A stretch of DNA of 64,000 nucleotides from Bradyrhizobium viridifuturi (lineage in GTDB: Bacteria > Pseudomonadota > Alphaproteobacteria > Rhizobiales > Xanthobacteraceae). How positions within the stretch are numbered: position 1 is the stretch's first letter; each line of letters begins with the position of its first letter. Location: the NCBI RefSeq assembly GCF_001238275.1, contig NZ_LGTB01000007.1, positions 142,909 to 206,908 on the forward strand. The letters run 5' to 3'. A program made the position numbers and the translations under genes. This document shows, piece after piece, positions 55,509-63,078 of this stretch. The notes under the pieces are model-generated. The model worked only from the letters and a program-made list of their open reading frames with translations. It was not told the DNA's origin and searched no databases.

Positions 55509-56498
55509 TCACTCCACGTTGCGGATGCGTTCGATCAACGCTGCGATCGCCGGATCGCGCTCGGCCTTGGCATAGATGCCGGCCATCGCCGCCTCGAACG
55601 GCTTGCGGTCGAGGTCGGTCACGACCTTGACGCCCGCGAGCTCCGCCTGCTTGCGCGAGCGCTCCTCGAGCTCCCGCCACTTCTCGCGCATGTAAAGACT
55701 GGAGCGCTGCGCGGCGTCGCGGAAGATGGTCTGCTCATCGGGCGAGAGGCTGGCCCAGGCCTTGCGCGACATCACCAGCACTTCGGGGCTCACGGTGTGT
55801 CGGGTCAAGGTGTAGTAGCCGGCGTATTTGTAGTGACCGGTGGTGACGAAGGACGGCCAGTTGTTCTCGGCACCGTCGATCAGCCGGTTGGCAAGCCCGG
55901 TCAGCACCTGGCCGTAGGCCATCTCGACCGGCTGGGCGCCGAGCGCGCGGATCATATCCGACATCTGCTCGGATTGCTGCACGCGCAGCCGCAATCCCTT
56001 GAGGTCGTCGAGCGAACGCACCGGGCGGACGCTGTTATAGATCGAGCGGGCGCCGGAATCGTAGAAGGTCAGCCCGACGAAGCCATGGGCCTCGAGACTG
56101 CTGAGGATCTCGTTGCCGATCGGCCCGTCCAGCACATGCTGCAGGTGCTCAATCGATCGAAACAGGAACGGCATCGCCAGCACGTTCACGGACGGCACCA
56201 TGGTCCCGATCAGCGCGACATTGGTCCGGTTCAGATCGATGGCGCCGGCCCGGGTCTGCTCCAGCGTCTCCTTTTCCTCGCCGAGCTGGCGGGAATGGAA
56301 GACCACGATGCGGTGCCGGCCGCCGGTGCGTTCGGCGATCAGACGGTCCATGTAATTCAGCGCCTGGACGGTCGGATAGTCTTCATTCTGGGTGTCGGCG
56401 GTCCGGAACTCGCGCGCAAAGGCGCTCACCGAAGCCGCTGCCCATGACAGCGCGACGGCAAGCGTTATTGTCCGCGAAAGGCCGGCGCGGCGGTACAC
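55509..56498 (-). CDS. TRAP-type (DctP) solute-binding protein in a signalling operon
   Basis: 329 aa. Signal peptide ending near SAFA-RE. DctP features: HSRQLGEEKETLEQTRAGAIDL, PFLFRSIEHLQHVLDG, LKGLRLRVQQSEQMSDMIRA with the carboxylate-binding Arg, and ALGAQPVEMAYGQVLTGLANRLIDGAENN. It captures an organic acid or related solute in the periplasm. No TRAP membrane subunits (DctQ/DctM) are visible anywhere in the window; instead the next genes are two kinases and a response regulator. It is therefore more likely a sensory co-receptor than a transport component. Confidence 0.9.
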   Translation of the reverse strand: MYRRAGLSRTITLAVALSWAAASVSAFAREFRTADTQNEDYPTVQALNYMDRLIAERTGGRHRIVVFHSRQLGEEKETLEQTRAGAIDLNRTNVALIGTMVPSVNVLAMPFLFRSIEHLQHVLDGPIGNEILSSLEAHGFVGLTFYDSGARSIYNSVRPVRSLDDLKGLRLRVQQSEQMSDMIRALGAQPVEMAYGQVLTGLANRLIDGAENNWPSFVTTGHYKYAGYYTLTRHTVSPEVLVMSRKAWASLSPDEQTIFRDAAQRSSLYMREKWRELEERSRKQAELAGVKVVTDLDRKPFEAAMAGIYAKAERDPAIAALIERIRNVE

Positions 56499-56682
56499 AG
56501 GCTACAATTCCCCTTGTGATTTGTGTCCAGGGCGGGAGCAAAAAGGTTCAACGCTTTTTAGCAGAATGACGATGGTTCGCCCATCGGCCAAACGTTAATT
56601 CGGCGCTGCAACCTGCGGTGTCGATTGAATCTCCGGTTGTAGCGCCTTATGAGGGCATGTTGGCATCCGGGAGCGGCTGGTC

Positions 56683-58014
56683 GTGAAGTTCGCCTTGAAG
56701 CTCGTCTTGAAGCTCCTGCATCTCGTCGTCGTGACGCTTCTGCTTGTGGCGCCCGCGCAAGCGGCGACCGACATCATGTGGTGGCACGCGATGTCGGGTG
56801 AGCTCGGCAAGCAGCTCGAGAAGCTCGCCGCCGACTTCAACGCCTCGCAATCCGACTACCGGATCGTGCCCGCCTACAAGGGCAACTACACCGAGACCGT
56901 GACTGCGGCGATCTTCGCCTTCCGCTCGCGCAGCCAGCCGGCGATCGTTCAGGTCAACGAGATCGCCACCGCCACCATGATGGCGGCCCGCGGCGCAATC
57001 TATCCGGTGTTCGAATTGATGCGCGATCAATCCGAGGCGTTCACGCCGTCGGCCTATCTGCCCGCGGTGGCCGGCTACTACGCCGATGTCGACGGCAACA
57101 TGCTGTCGTTCCCGTTCAACGCCTCGACGCCGATCCTCTACTACAACAAGGACATGTTCCGCTCCGCCGGGCTCGATCCGAGCCAGCCGCCGAAGACCTG
57201 GCCGGAGCTCGGCATCGTCGCCAAGCGGCTGCGCGCCGCCGGTGCGATGTGCGGCGTCACCACGTCATGGCCGTCCTGGATCAATGTCGAGAATTTCTCG
57301 GCCTTCCACAATTTGCCGATCGCGACCAGGTCCAACGGCTTTGCCGGGCTCGACGCGCAGCTGGTCTTCAACAACCCGATCGTGCTGCGTCACATCGCGC
57401 AGCTGGCGCAATGGCAGGCCGACAAGACCTTCGATTACAGCGGCCGCGGGCAGGCGGCCGAGCCGCGTTTTCAGAAGGGCGAATGCGGCATCTTCATCGG
57501 CTCGTCGGGCACGCGCGCCGACATCCAGGCCAATTCGAAATTCGAGGTTGGCTACGGCATGATGCCATATGAGCCCGACGTGCAGGGCGCGCCGCAGAAT
57601 TCGATCATCGGCGGCGCGACGCTGTGGGTGCTGCGCGACCGGCCGCGCGCCGAATATGCCGGGGTCGCGAAATTCTTCGCCTATCTGTCGCGGCCGGAGG
57701 TGCAGGCAGCCTGGCATCAGAACACAGGCTATCTGCCGATCACCCGCGCGGCCTTCGATCTCACCCGCGCCCAGGGTTTCTACGATCGCAATCCCGGCGC
57801 CTCGATCTCGATCGAGGAGGTCACGCTGAAGCCGCCGACCGACAATTCGAAAGGCGTCCGCCTCGGCTCGTTCGTCCTCATCCGCGACGTGATCGAGGAG
57901 GAGCTCGAGCAGGTGTTCGCCGGCAAGCGTTCGGCACAGGCCGCGATGGACGACGCTGTCGAGCGCGGCAATCGCCTGCTGCGCCAGTTCGAGCGCGCCA
58001 ATCCGGACCGGTGA
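56683..58014 (+). CDS. ugpB: Glycerol-3-phosphate-type ABC solute-binding protein, orphan
   Basis: 443 aa from a GTG at 56683. Signal peptide ending near APAQA-AT. Strong UgpB features: DIMWWHAMSGELGKQLEKL, YRIVPAYKGNYTETVTAAIF, PFNASTPILYYNKD and GSSGTRADIQ. UgpB binds sn-glycerol-3-phosphate and glycerophosphodiesters. No permease (UgpA/E) or ATPase (UgpC) gene lies downstream within the window; the next gene is a phosphotransferase. It is divergent from the DctP-kinase operon across 184 bp. Confidence 0.92.
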   Translation: MKFALKLVLKLLHLVVVTLLLVAPAQAATDIMWWHAMSGELGKQLEKLAADFNASQSDYRIVPAYKGNYTETVTAAIFAFRSRSQPAIVQVNEIATATMMAARGAIYPVFELMRDQSEAFTPSAYLPAVAGYYADVDGNMLSFPFNASTPILYYNKDMFRSAGLDPSQPPKTWPELGIVAKRLRAAGAMCGVTTSWPSWINVENFSAFHNLPIATRSNGFAGLDAQLVFNNPIVLRHIAQLAQWQADKTFDYSGRGQAAEPRFQKGECGIFIGSSGTRADIQANSKFEVGYGMMPYEPDVQGAPQNSIIGGATLWVLRDRPRAEYAGVAKFFAYLSRPEVQAAWHQNTGYLPITRAAFDLTRAQGFYDRNPGASISIEEVTLKPPTDNSKGVRLGSFVLIRDVIEEELEQVFAGKRSAQAAMDDAVERGNRLLRQFERANPDR

Positions 58015-58102
58015 TGGACAAACATCTTCCCAGGATGACGGAGCAGCAGTCGAGCAGCCTGGATGAATGTATATGAGTCACTGACTGCGCAACAGATTCG
58101 GT

Positions 58103-58215
58103 GTCGTCCCTGCGAAAGCAGGGACCCATAACCACCGAAGCTCATGGCTGCGCACCACTGGGACGACGAGTTTCTTTCATAACATCAGCAGCAGAGTATG
58201 GGTCCCTGCTCCCGT
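58103..58215. repeat. Palindromic repeat related to the GIY-YIG element ends, no gene inside
   Basis: The left end has the hairpin gtccctgc-gaaa-gcagggac followed by ccata; the right end has tatgggtccctgc. This is the same layout as the GIY-YIG unit ends at 41148 and 41514 (gtcctggc-gaaa-gccaggac, then ccatta), with a few base changes in the stem. Only about 70 bp lie between, with no open frame, so it could be a non-autonomous relative. It lies between ugpB and the phosphotransferase gene. Confidence 0.65.
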
Positions 58216-58229
58216 GCGCATTCCTTGAA

Positions 58230-59180
58230 ATGATATCCCTTCCACCCATCACCGACTACGACACCTATCGCGCCTGGCGCAGCGACACCTCGCGCTGGCT
58301 GCCGGTCGCGCGCGATATTGCCGATGGCCACGGGCTGTCCTGGGGCCCGCCGCATGTGTTCTCGACCGGCACCAACCTCGTTGTCGGGCTCGACGGCGAC
58401 CTAATCCTGAAGCTGTTTCCGCCGTTCCTGCGCCCGCAATTCGTCTCCGAGCGCGGCGCGCTGGCCGAGTTGCGCGGACGGCTCGGCGTTCCGATCCCCG
58501 ATCTCATCGCGGAGGGCGAGCGCGACGGCTGGCCCTATCTCGTCGTCACGCGCCTCGCCGGCACCGTCGGCTCGGAGGTGTGGCCGTCGCTGTCGGAGGC
58601 CGAGCGGGAGCGCGTGCTTGGCGAGATCGGCGCCGTGATCGCCGAGGTGCAGCGGGTGCCGCCCGGTGGCCTGCTCGCGATCGGGCAACCCTGGGACGCC
58701 TTCATGCGGGGCCAGATCGCGCAGTGCCGGGCGCGGCATGAGCGGCTCGGCCTGCCAGCGAAATTCCTCACTTCGCTCGACGATCTCCTGCGCGACGCCA
58801 CTGAGTTGATCCCGATGCACGCGCCGCCGGTGATCCTGACCGGCGAGTACATCCCGGAGAATTTCCTGCTGGGGCGCCGTGCCGACGGCTGGCACGTCGC
58901 CGGCCTGTTCGACTTCGGCGATGTCCGGACCGGATGGGGCGAGTACGATCTGCTCGGCCCCAGCGCCTTCATGGCCGCCGGGCATCCGCGCCTTGTGCGC
59001 AGCCTGTTCGATGGCTTCGGCATCCCGCGCAGCGAGGTGAATTTCGCGCTGAAGCGGCGGCTGATGGCGCTGATGATGCTGCACTCGGCCAGCGATCCGC
59101 TCCGGCACGTCTGCATCGAAGGTTGGCCGGATCGGGTCGATGATCTCGTGCAACTGCAGGAACTGATCTGGCCGGAGTAA
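58230..59180 (+). CDS. Aminoglycoside-phosphotransferase-like kinase family protein
   Basis: 316 aa from the ATG at 58230; earlier in-frame codons lie inside a palindromic repeat. The kinase-like fold is recognisable: FSTGTNLVVGLDGDLILKLF (nucleotide loop and Lys), then the catalytic-loop equivalent VILTGEYIPENFLLG and the DFG-like LFDFGDVRTGWGEYDLL. The usual HxDxxxxN loop reads TGEYIPEN, so the catalytic Asp is replaced by Glu, while the Asn is kept. Members phosphorylate small molecules such as aminoglycosides, choline or homoserine; the substrate is unknown and resistance should not be assumed. Confidence 0.82.
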   Translation: MISLPPITDYDTYRAWRSDTSRWLPVARDIADGHGLSWGPPHVFSTGTNLVVGLDGDLILKLFPPFLRPQFVSERGALAELRGRLGVPIPDLIAEGERDGWPYLVVTRLAGTVGSEVWPSLSEAERERVLGEIGAVIAEVQRVPPGGLLAIGQPWDAFMRGQIAQCRARHERLGLPAKFLTSLDDLLRDATELIPMHAPPVILTGEYIPENFLLGRRADGWHVAGLFDFGDVRTGWGEYDLLGPSAFMAAGHPRLVRSLFDGFGIPRSEVNFALKRRLMALMMLHSASDPLRHVCIEGWPDRVDDLVQLQELIWPE

Positions 59181-59359
59181 CTGTCTGAATCGATCGTCGG
59201 CCAGAAAGCGAGCAACGCCCGTGCTTTGCTCAATGATTGAGCATTGAACTGTCCTTTGTATGCAATGTCCGATGTGACCGACGACGCCAGATCAAGATAC
59301 CTGCGGCGGTTTCTTTTATCTTTACAACAGGTTGTCTCGTCATAAGCGTTCGTTAAGGG

Positions 59360-59374
59360 TTGGCACAATCCTTG
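59360..59374 (+). promoter_or_regulatory. Sigma-54 (RpoN) promoter of the peptide ABC transporter operon
   Basis: The sequence ttggcac-aatcc-ttgc matches the -24/-12 consensus (TGGCAC-N5-TTGC) with exact spacing, 50 bp before the ATG at 59424 and in the right orientation. It implies control by RpoN with an enhancer-binding activator, often NtrC in nitrogen limitation; the activator is not identifiable here. Confidence 0.75.
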
Positions 59375-59423
59375 CGACCCGAGTTCCAGAGCCATTTCCG
59401 AGAAAAGGCATTTGGAGCATCAG

Positions 59424-61046
59424 ATGAAGCGTCGCGATTTCCTCAAATCGGTATCCGGACTGGCAGCGGGGGCGCTGGCGCCGACCGCGCCCGCGATCTG
59501 GTCGCCGGCCAAGGCCGACGCGCGCTCGGAGACGCTGCTGATCGTCTCCGAAGGCGGTCCCAACAATCTCGACATCCACGGCGTCGGCACCAACGTGCCC
59601 GGCTATGAGGTGTCGTGGAATTGCTACGACCGGCTGATCAGCCACGAGATGAAGAGCGGCCCTGGCGGCGTGCCCTATTACGACCGCGACAAGTTCAAGC
59701 CCGAGCTCGCCGAGGACTTCAACATCGGCGACATGTCGGTGACCTTCAAGTTGCGCAAGAACGCCAAATTCCACGACGGCGCGCCGGTCACGGCAAAGGA
59801 CGTCAAATGGTCGCTCGACCGCGCCGTCAGCGTCGGCGGCTTCCCGACCTTCCAGATGAGCGCGGGCTCGCTGACCAAGCCCGAGCAGTTCGTGATCGTC
59901 GACGACCATACCGTGCGCGTCGACTTCCTCAGGAAGGACGAGCTCACGATCCCCGATCTCGCTGTGATCGTGCCCTGCGTCGTCAACTCCGAACTGGTCA
60001 AGAAGAACGCCAGTGAGAAGGACCCGTGGGGTCTCGAATTCACCAAGCAGCAGACCGCGGGCTCCGGCGCTTACAAGGTGACCAAATGGACCGCCGGCAC
60101 CGAGGTCGTCATGGAGCGCAACGACGACTGGGTCTCGGGTCCCCTGCCGAAGATCAAGCGCGTGATCTGGCGCATGGTGCCGCAGGCCGGCAACCGCCGT
60201 GCGCTGCTCGAGCGCGGTGATGCCGATATCTCCTATGAGCTGCCGTTCAAGGATTTCCAGGAGATGAAGGCCAACGGCAAGCTCAACGTGGTCTCGCTGC
60301 CGTTCTCCAACGGCATCCAGTATATCGGCATGAACGTCACCAAGCCGCCGTTCGACAATCCCAAGGTGCGGCAGGCGATGGCCTATGCGATGCCTTACCA
60401 AAAAATCATGGATGCGGTGCTGTTCGGCCTCGCCAACCCGATGTTCGGCGCGGCCAAGGACAAGCCGACCGAGGTCGCCTGGCCGCAGCCGACCAAGTAT
60501 TTCACCGACATGGAGAAGGCCAAGGCGCTGCTCGCCGAAGCCGGCTACGCCAACGGCTTCGAGACCACGATCTCATTCGACCTGAACTTCGCCGGGGTCA
60601 ACGAGCCGCTCTGCGTGCTGGTGCAGGAGAGCCTCGCGCAGCTCGGCATCAAGACCACGATCAACAAGGTACCCGGCGCCAACTGGCGCACCGAGCTCAC
60701 CAAGAAGGAGATGCCCCTGTTCACCAACGTGTTCTCGGGCTGGCTCGATTACCCCGAGTACTTCTTCTATTGGTGCTATCACGGCAACAATTCGATCTTC
60801 AACACGATGAGCTACAAGTCGCCGGAGATGGACAAGCTCATCGACGGCGCGCGCATCGCAGCCGCCAACGGCGACACCGCGGCTTACGACGCCGATGTGA
60901 AGGGCTTCGTCGATCTCGCCTTCGCCGACATCCCGCGCATCCCGCTCTATCAGCCCTTCGTCAACGTCGCGATGCAGAAGAACATCTCGGGCTACGAGTA
61001 CTGGTTCCACCGCCGGCTGGATTATCGCGCAATGGCGAAGGGGTGA
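59424..61046 (+). CDS. ABC transporter substrate-binding protein, family 5 (peptide/opine type)
   Basis: 540 aa from the ATG at 59424 with ggag upstream; an in-frame TTG at 59412 is less likely. A twin-arginine signal (MKRRDFLKSVSG) suggests folded export by Tat. SBP_bac_5 features: YDRLISHEMK, FKLRKNAKFHDGAPVTAKDV, GSGAYKVTKWTAG, and NPKVRQAMAYAMPYQKIMDA. It binds peptides or similar amino compounds and delivers them to the two permeases and ATPase encoded directly downstream. First gene of the operon behind the sigma-54 promoter. Confidence 0.93.
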   Translation: MKRRDFLKSVSGLAAGALAPTAPAIWSPAKADARSETLLIVSEGGPNNLDIHGVGTNVPGYEVSWNCYDRLISHEMKSGPGGVPYYDRDKFKPELAEDFNIGDMSVTFKLRKNAKFHDGAPVTAKDVKWSLDRAVSVGGFPTFQMSAGSLTKPEQFVIVDDHTVRVDFLRKDELTIPDLAVIVPCVVNSELVKKNASEKDPWGLEFTKQQTAGSGAYKVTKWTAGTEVVMERNDDWVSGPLPKIKRVIWRMVPQAGNRRALLERGDADISYELPFKDFQEMKANGKLNVVSLPFSNGIQYIGMNVTKPPFDNPKVRQAMAYAMPYQKIMDAVLFGLANPMFGAAKDKPTEVAWPQPTKYFTDMEKAKALLAEAGYANGFETTISFDLNFAGVNEPLCVLVQESLAQLGIKTTINKVPGANWRTELTKKEMPLFTNVFSGWLDYPEYFFYWCYHGNNSIFNTMSYKSPEMDKLIDGARIAAANGDTAAYDADVKGFVDLAFADIPRIPLYQPFVNVAMQKNISGYEYWFHRRLDYRAMAKG

Positions 61047-61053
61047 GGCGCTC

Positions 61054-62067
61054 ATGCTGTCTCTGATCGGCAAGCGGCTCCTGTTCGCGATCCCGTCGCT
61101 GATCGGGGTGGTGATCGTGACGTTCCTCTTGACGCGTGCGCTGCCGGGCGATCCCGCGGCGTATTTCGCAGGCCCTGCGGCCACGAAGGAGGCGGTCGAC
61201 CAGATCAGGAAGAAGCTCGGCTTCGACAAGCCGCTGATCGAGCAGTTCGTTCGCTACACCGGTGATCTCGCCCATGGCGATCTCGGCACCTCGCTGACCA
61301 CGGGCCAGCCGGTTGCCGCCGAGTTGCGCAATCGCTTGCCGGCGTCGGCCGAACTCACACTGCTCGGCCTCGTCGTCTCGATCGTGATCGCGATTCCGCT
61401 CGGCGTGCTGGCGGCGACGCGGCCGGGCTCCTGGATCGATCATCTCTGCCGCGTCACCACGACGGCCGGCGTATCGCTGCCGGTGTTCTTCACCGGGCTC
61501 GTGCTGGTTTATGTGTTCTATTTCCGGCTCGGCTGGGCGCCGGCACCGCTCGGCCGGCTCGACGTGTTCTATAGCGCGCCGCCGACCGTGACCGGCTTCT
61601 ATCTGATCGATACGCTGATCGCGCGCGACTTCGAGGCGTTCCGCTCGGCGCTCAGCCAATTGATCCTGCCGGCGGTGACGCTCGCGATCTTCTCGCTGGC
61701 GCCGATCGCGCGCATGACGCGCGCCTCGATGCTGGCGGTGCTGGCGTCCGATTTCGTCCGCACCGCGCGCGCCAGCGGCCTGTCGCCCGGCAAGGTGATC
61801 GTGACCTACGCGTTCCGCAACGCGATGCTGCCGGTCATCACCACGCTCAGCATGGTGTTCTCCTTCCTGCTCGGAGCCAACGTGCTGGTCGAAAAGGTGT
61901 TCGCCTGGCCCGGCATCGGCTCCTACGCGGTCGAGGCGCTGATCGCATCCGACTTCGCGCCGGTGCAGGGCTTCGTGCTGACGATGGCGGTCATGTACGT
62001 GCTGCTCAATCTGTTGATCGACATCCTCTACGGCGTGATCGATCCGCGCGTCCGGCTGGAAGGTTAA
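61054..62067 (+). CDS. ABC transporter permease, DppB type
   Basis: 337 aa with about six membrane helices. N-terminal IGKRLLFAIPSLIGVVIVTF and LPGDPAAYFAGP are typical of DppB/OppB. The ATPase-contact loop is around RMTRASMLAVLASDFVRTAR, ending in the conserved ASGLSPGKV. It starts 7 bp after the binding-protein gene and forms the channel together with the DppC-type partner. Confidence 0.95.
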   Translation: MLSLIGKRLLFAIPSLIGVVIVTFLLTRALPGDPAAYFAGPAATKEAVDQIRKKLGFDKPLIEQFVRYTGDLAHGDLGTSLTTGQPVAAELRNRLPASAELTLLGLVVSIVIAIPLGVLAATRPGSWIDHLCRVTTTAGVSLPVFFTGLVLVYVFYFRLGWAPAPLGRLDVFYSAPPTVTGFYLIDTLIARDFEAFRSALSQLILPAVTLAIFSLAPIARMTRASMLAVLASDFVRTARASGLSPGKVIVTYAFRNAMLPVITTLSMVFSFLLGANVLVEKVFAWPGIGSYAVEALIASDFAPVQGFVLTMAVMYVLLNLLIDILYGVIDPRVRLEG

Positions 62068-62077
62068 GGAGGGGCGT

Positions 62078-62977
62078 ATGAGCAGCGTTGCACCCACCAT
62101 CGAACCCGCAGGCCCCGCCCGCACCTCCGGGCTTGCCGCTGTCTTCGAGCAGACCCGCTATGTGCTGGGCGAGAACAAGGTCACCGGCTTTGCCTTCGCG
62201 CTCTTGGTCCTGATCCTGTTCGCCGCGCTGTTCGGTCCGTACGTGGTGCCTTACGACCCGCTCGCGTCCGACACCGCGGCGGCACTGAAGCCGCCGTCCG
62301 CCGCGCACTGGTTCGGCACCGATCAGCTCGGCCGCGACATCTTCAGCCGCGTCATCGTCGCAACCCGACTCGACACCTTCATCGCGGTCGCTTCCGTCGT
62401 GCTGGTGTTCCTGATGGGCGGGCTCACCGGTATCGCCGCCGGCTATTTCGGCGGATGGACCGATCGCATCGTCGGCCGCATCGCCGATACCATCATGGCA
62501 TTCCCGCTGTTCGTGCTGGCGATGGGCATCGTCGCGGCGCTCGGCAACACCGTGCAGAACATCATCATCGCGACCGCGATCGTGAACTTCCCGCTCTATG
62601 CCCGCGTCGCGCGCGCGGAAGCCAATGTCCGCCGCAATGCCGGCTTCGTGCAGGCGGCGCGGCTGTCCGGCAATGGCGAATACCGCATCCTGCTCGGGCA
62701 CATCCTGCCCAACATCATGCCGATCATGATCGTGCAGATGTCGCTGACCATGGGCTATGCGATCCTCAATGCCGCGGGCCTGTCCTTCATCGGCCTCGGC
62801 GTCCGGCCGCCGACCGCGGAGTGGGGCATCATGGTCGCCGAGGGTGCCGGCTTCATGGTGTCGGGCGAATGGTGGATCGCGCTATTCCCCGGCCTCGCGC
62901 TGATGATCGCGGTGTTTTGCTTCAACCTGCTTGGCGACGGCCTGCGCGACATCGTCGACCCGCAGCGGAGGACGTGA
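62078..62977 (+). CDS. ABC transporter permease, DppC type
   Basis: 299 aa with an N-terminal OppC_N-like cytoplasmic and TM region, PPSAAHWFGTDQLGRDIFSR (the classic DppC loop), and the contact loop VARAEANVRRNAGFVQAARL. The last helices include AGLSFIGLGVRPPTAEWGIM. It begins 10 bp after the DppB gene and its TGA overlaps the ATG of a 33-codon open frame. Confidence 0.95.
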   Translation: MSSVAPTIEPAGPARTSGLAAVFEQTRYVLGENKVTGFAFALLVLILFAALFGPYVVPYDPLASDTAAALKPPSAAHWFGTDQLGRDIFSRVIVATRLDTFIAVASVVLVFLMGGLTGIAAGYFGGWTDRIVGRIADTIMAFPLFVLAMGIVAALGNTVQNIIIATAIVNFPLYARVARAEANVRRNAGFVQAARLSGNGEYRILLGHILPNIMPIMIVQMSLTMGYAILNAAGLSFIGLGVRPPTAEWGIMVAEGAGFMVSGEWWIALFPGLALMIAVFCFNLLGDGLRDIVDPQRRT

Positions 62978-63078
62978 TGACGGTCTGGAAGCGGTGTCAA
63001 ATTACCGTGCCTCTCCTTTGCATGGGGTTGTTTTGCGGATTTTCGCATGACGCCTCGCATGAGGGGAGGCACGCATGA
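62977..63078 (+). CDS. Possible 33-aa small protein between the permease and ATPase genes
   Basis: An open frame begins in the DppC stop (TGATG overlap) and ends in the ATPase start (ATGA overlap), so it would be translationally coupled on both sides. It encodes a short peptide with a hydrophobic stretch (ITVPLLCMGLFCGF) and a His-rich tail. No family recognised. It may be a real small membrane protein, or only a leader peptide that couples translation of the ATPase to the permease; base use gives no clear verdict. Confidence 0.35.
   Translation: MTVWKRCQITVPLLCMGLFCGFSHDASHEGRHA

Noticed and set aside
58101..58229. N-terminal extension of the phosphotransferase
   Set aside because: These codons lie in the palindromic repeat; the family-like sequence begins at the ATG at 58230.
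58230..59180. Antibiotic resistance gene
   Set aside because: The protein has only the general kinase-like fold with an altered catalytic loop; nothing supports aminoglycoside modification.
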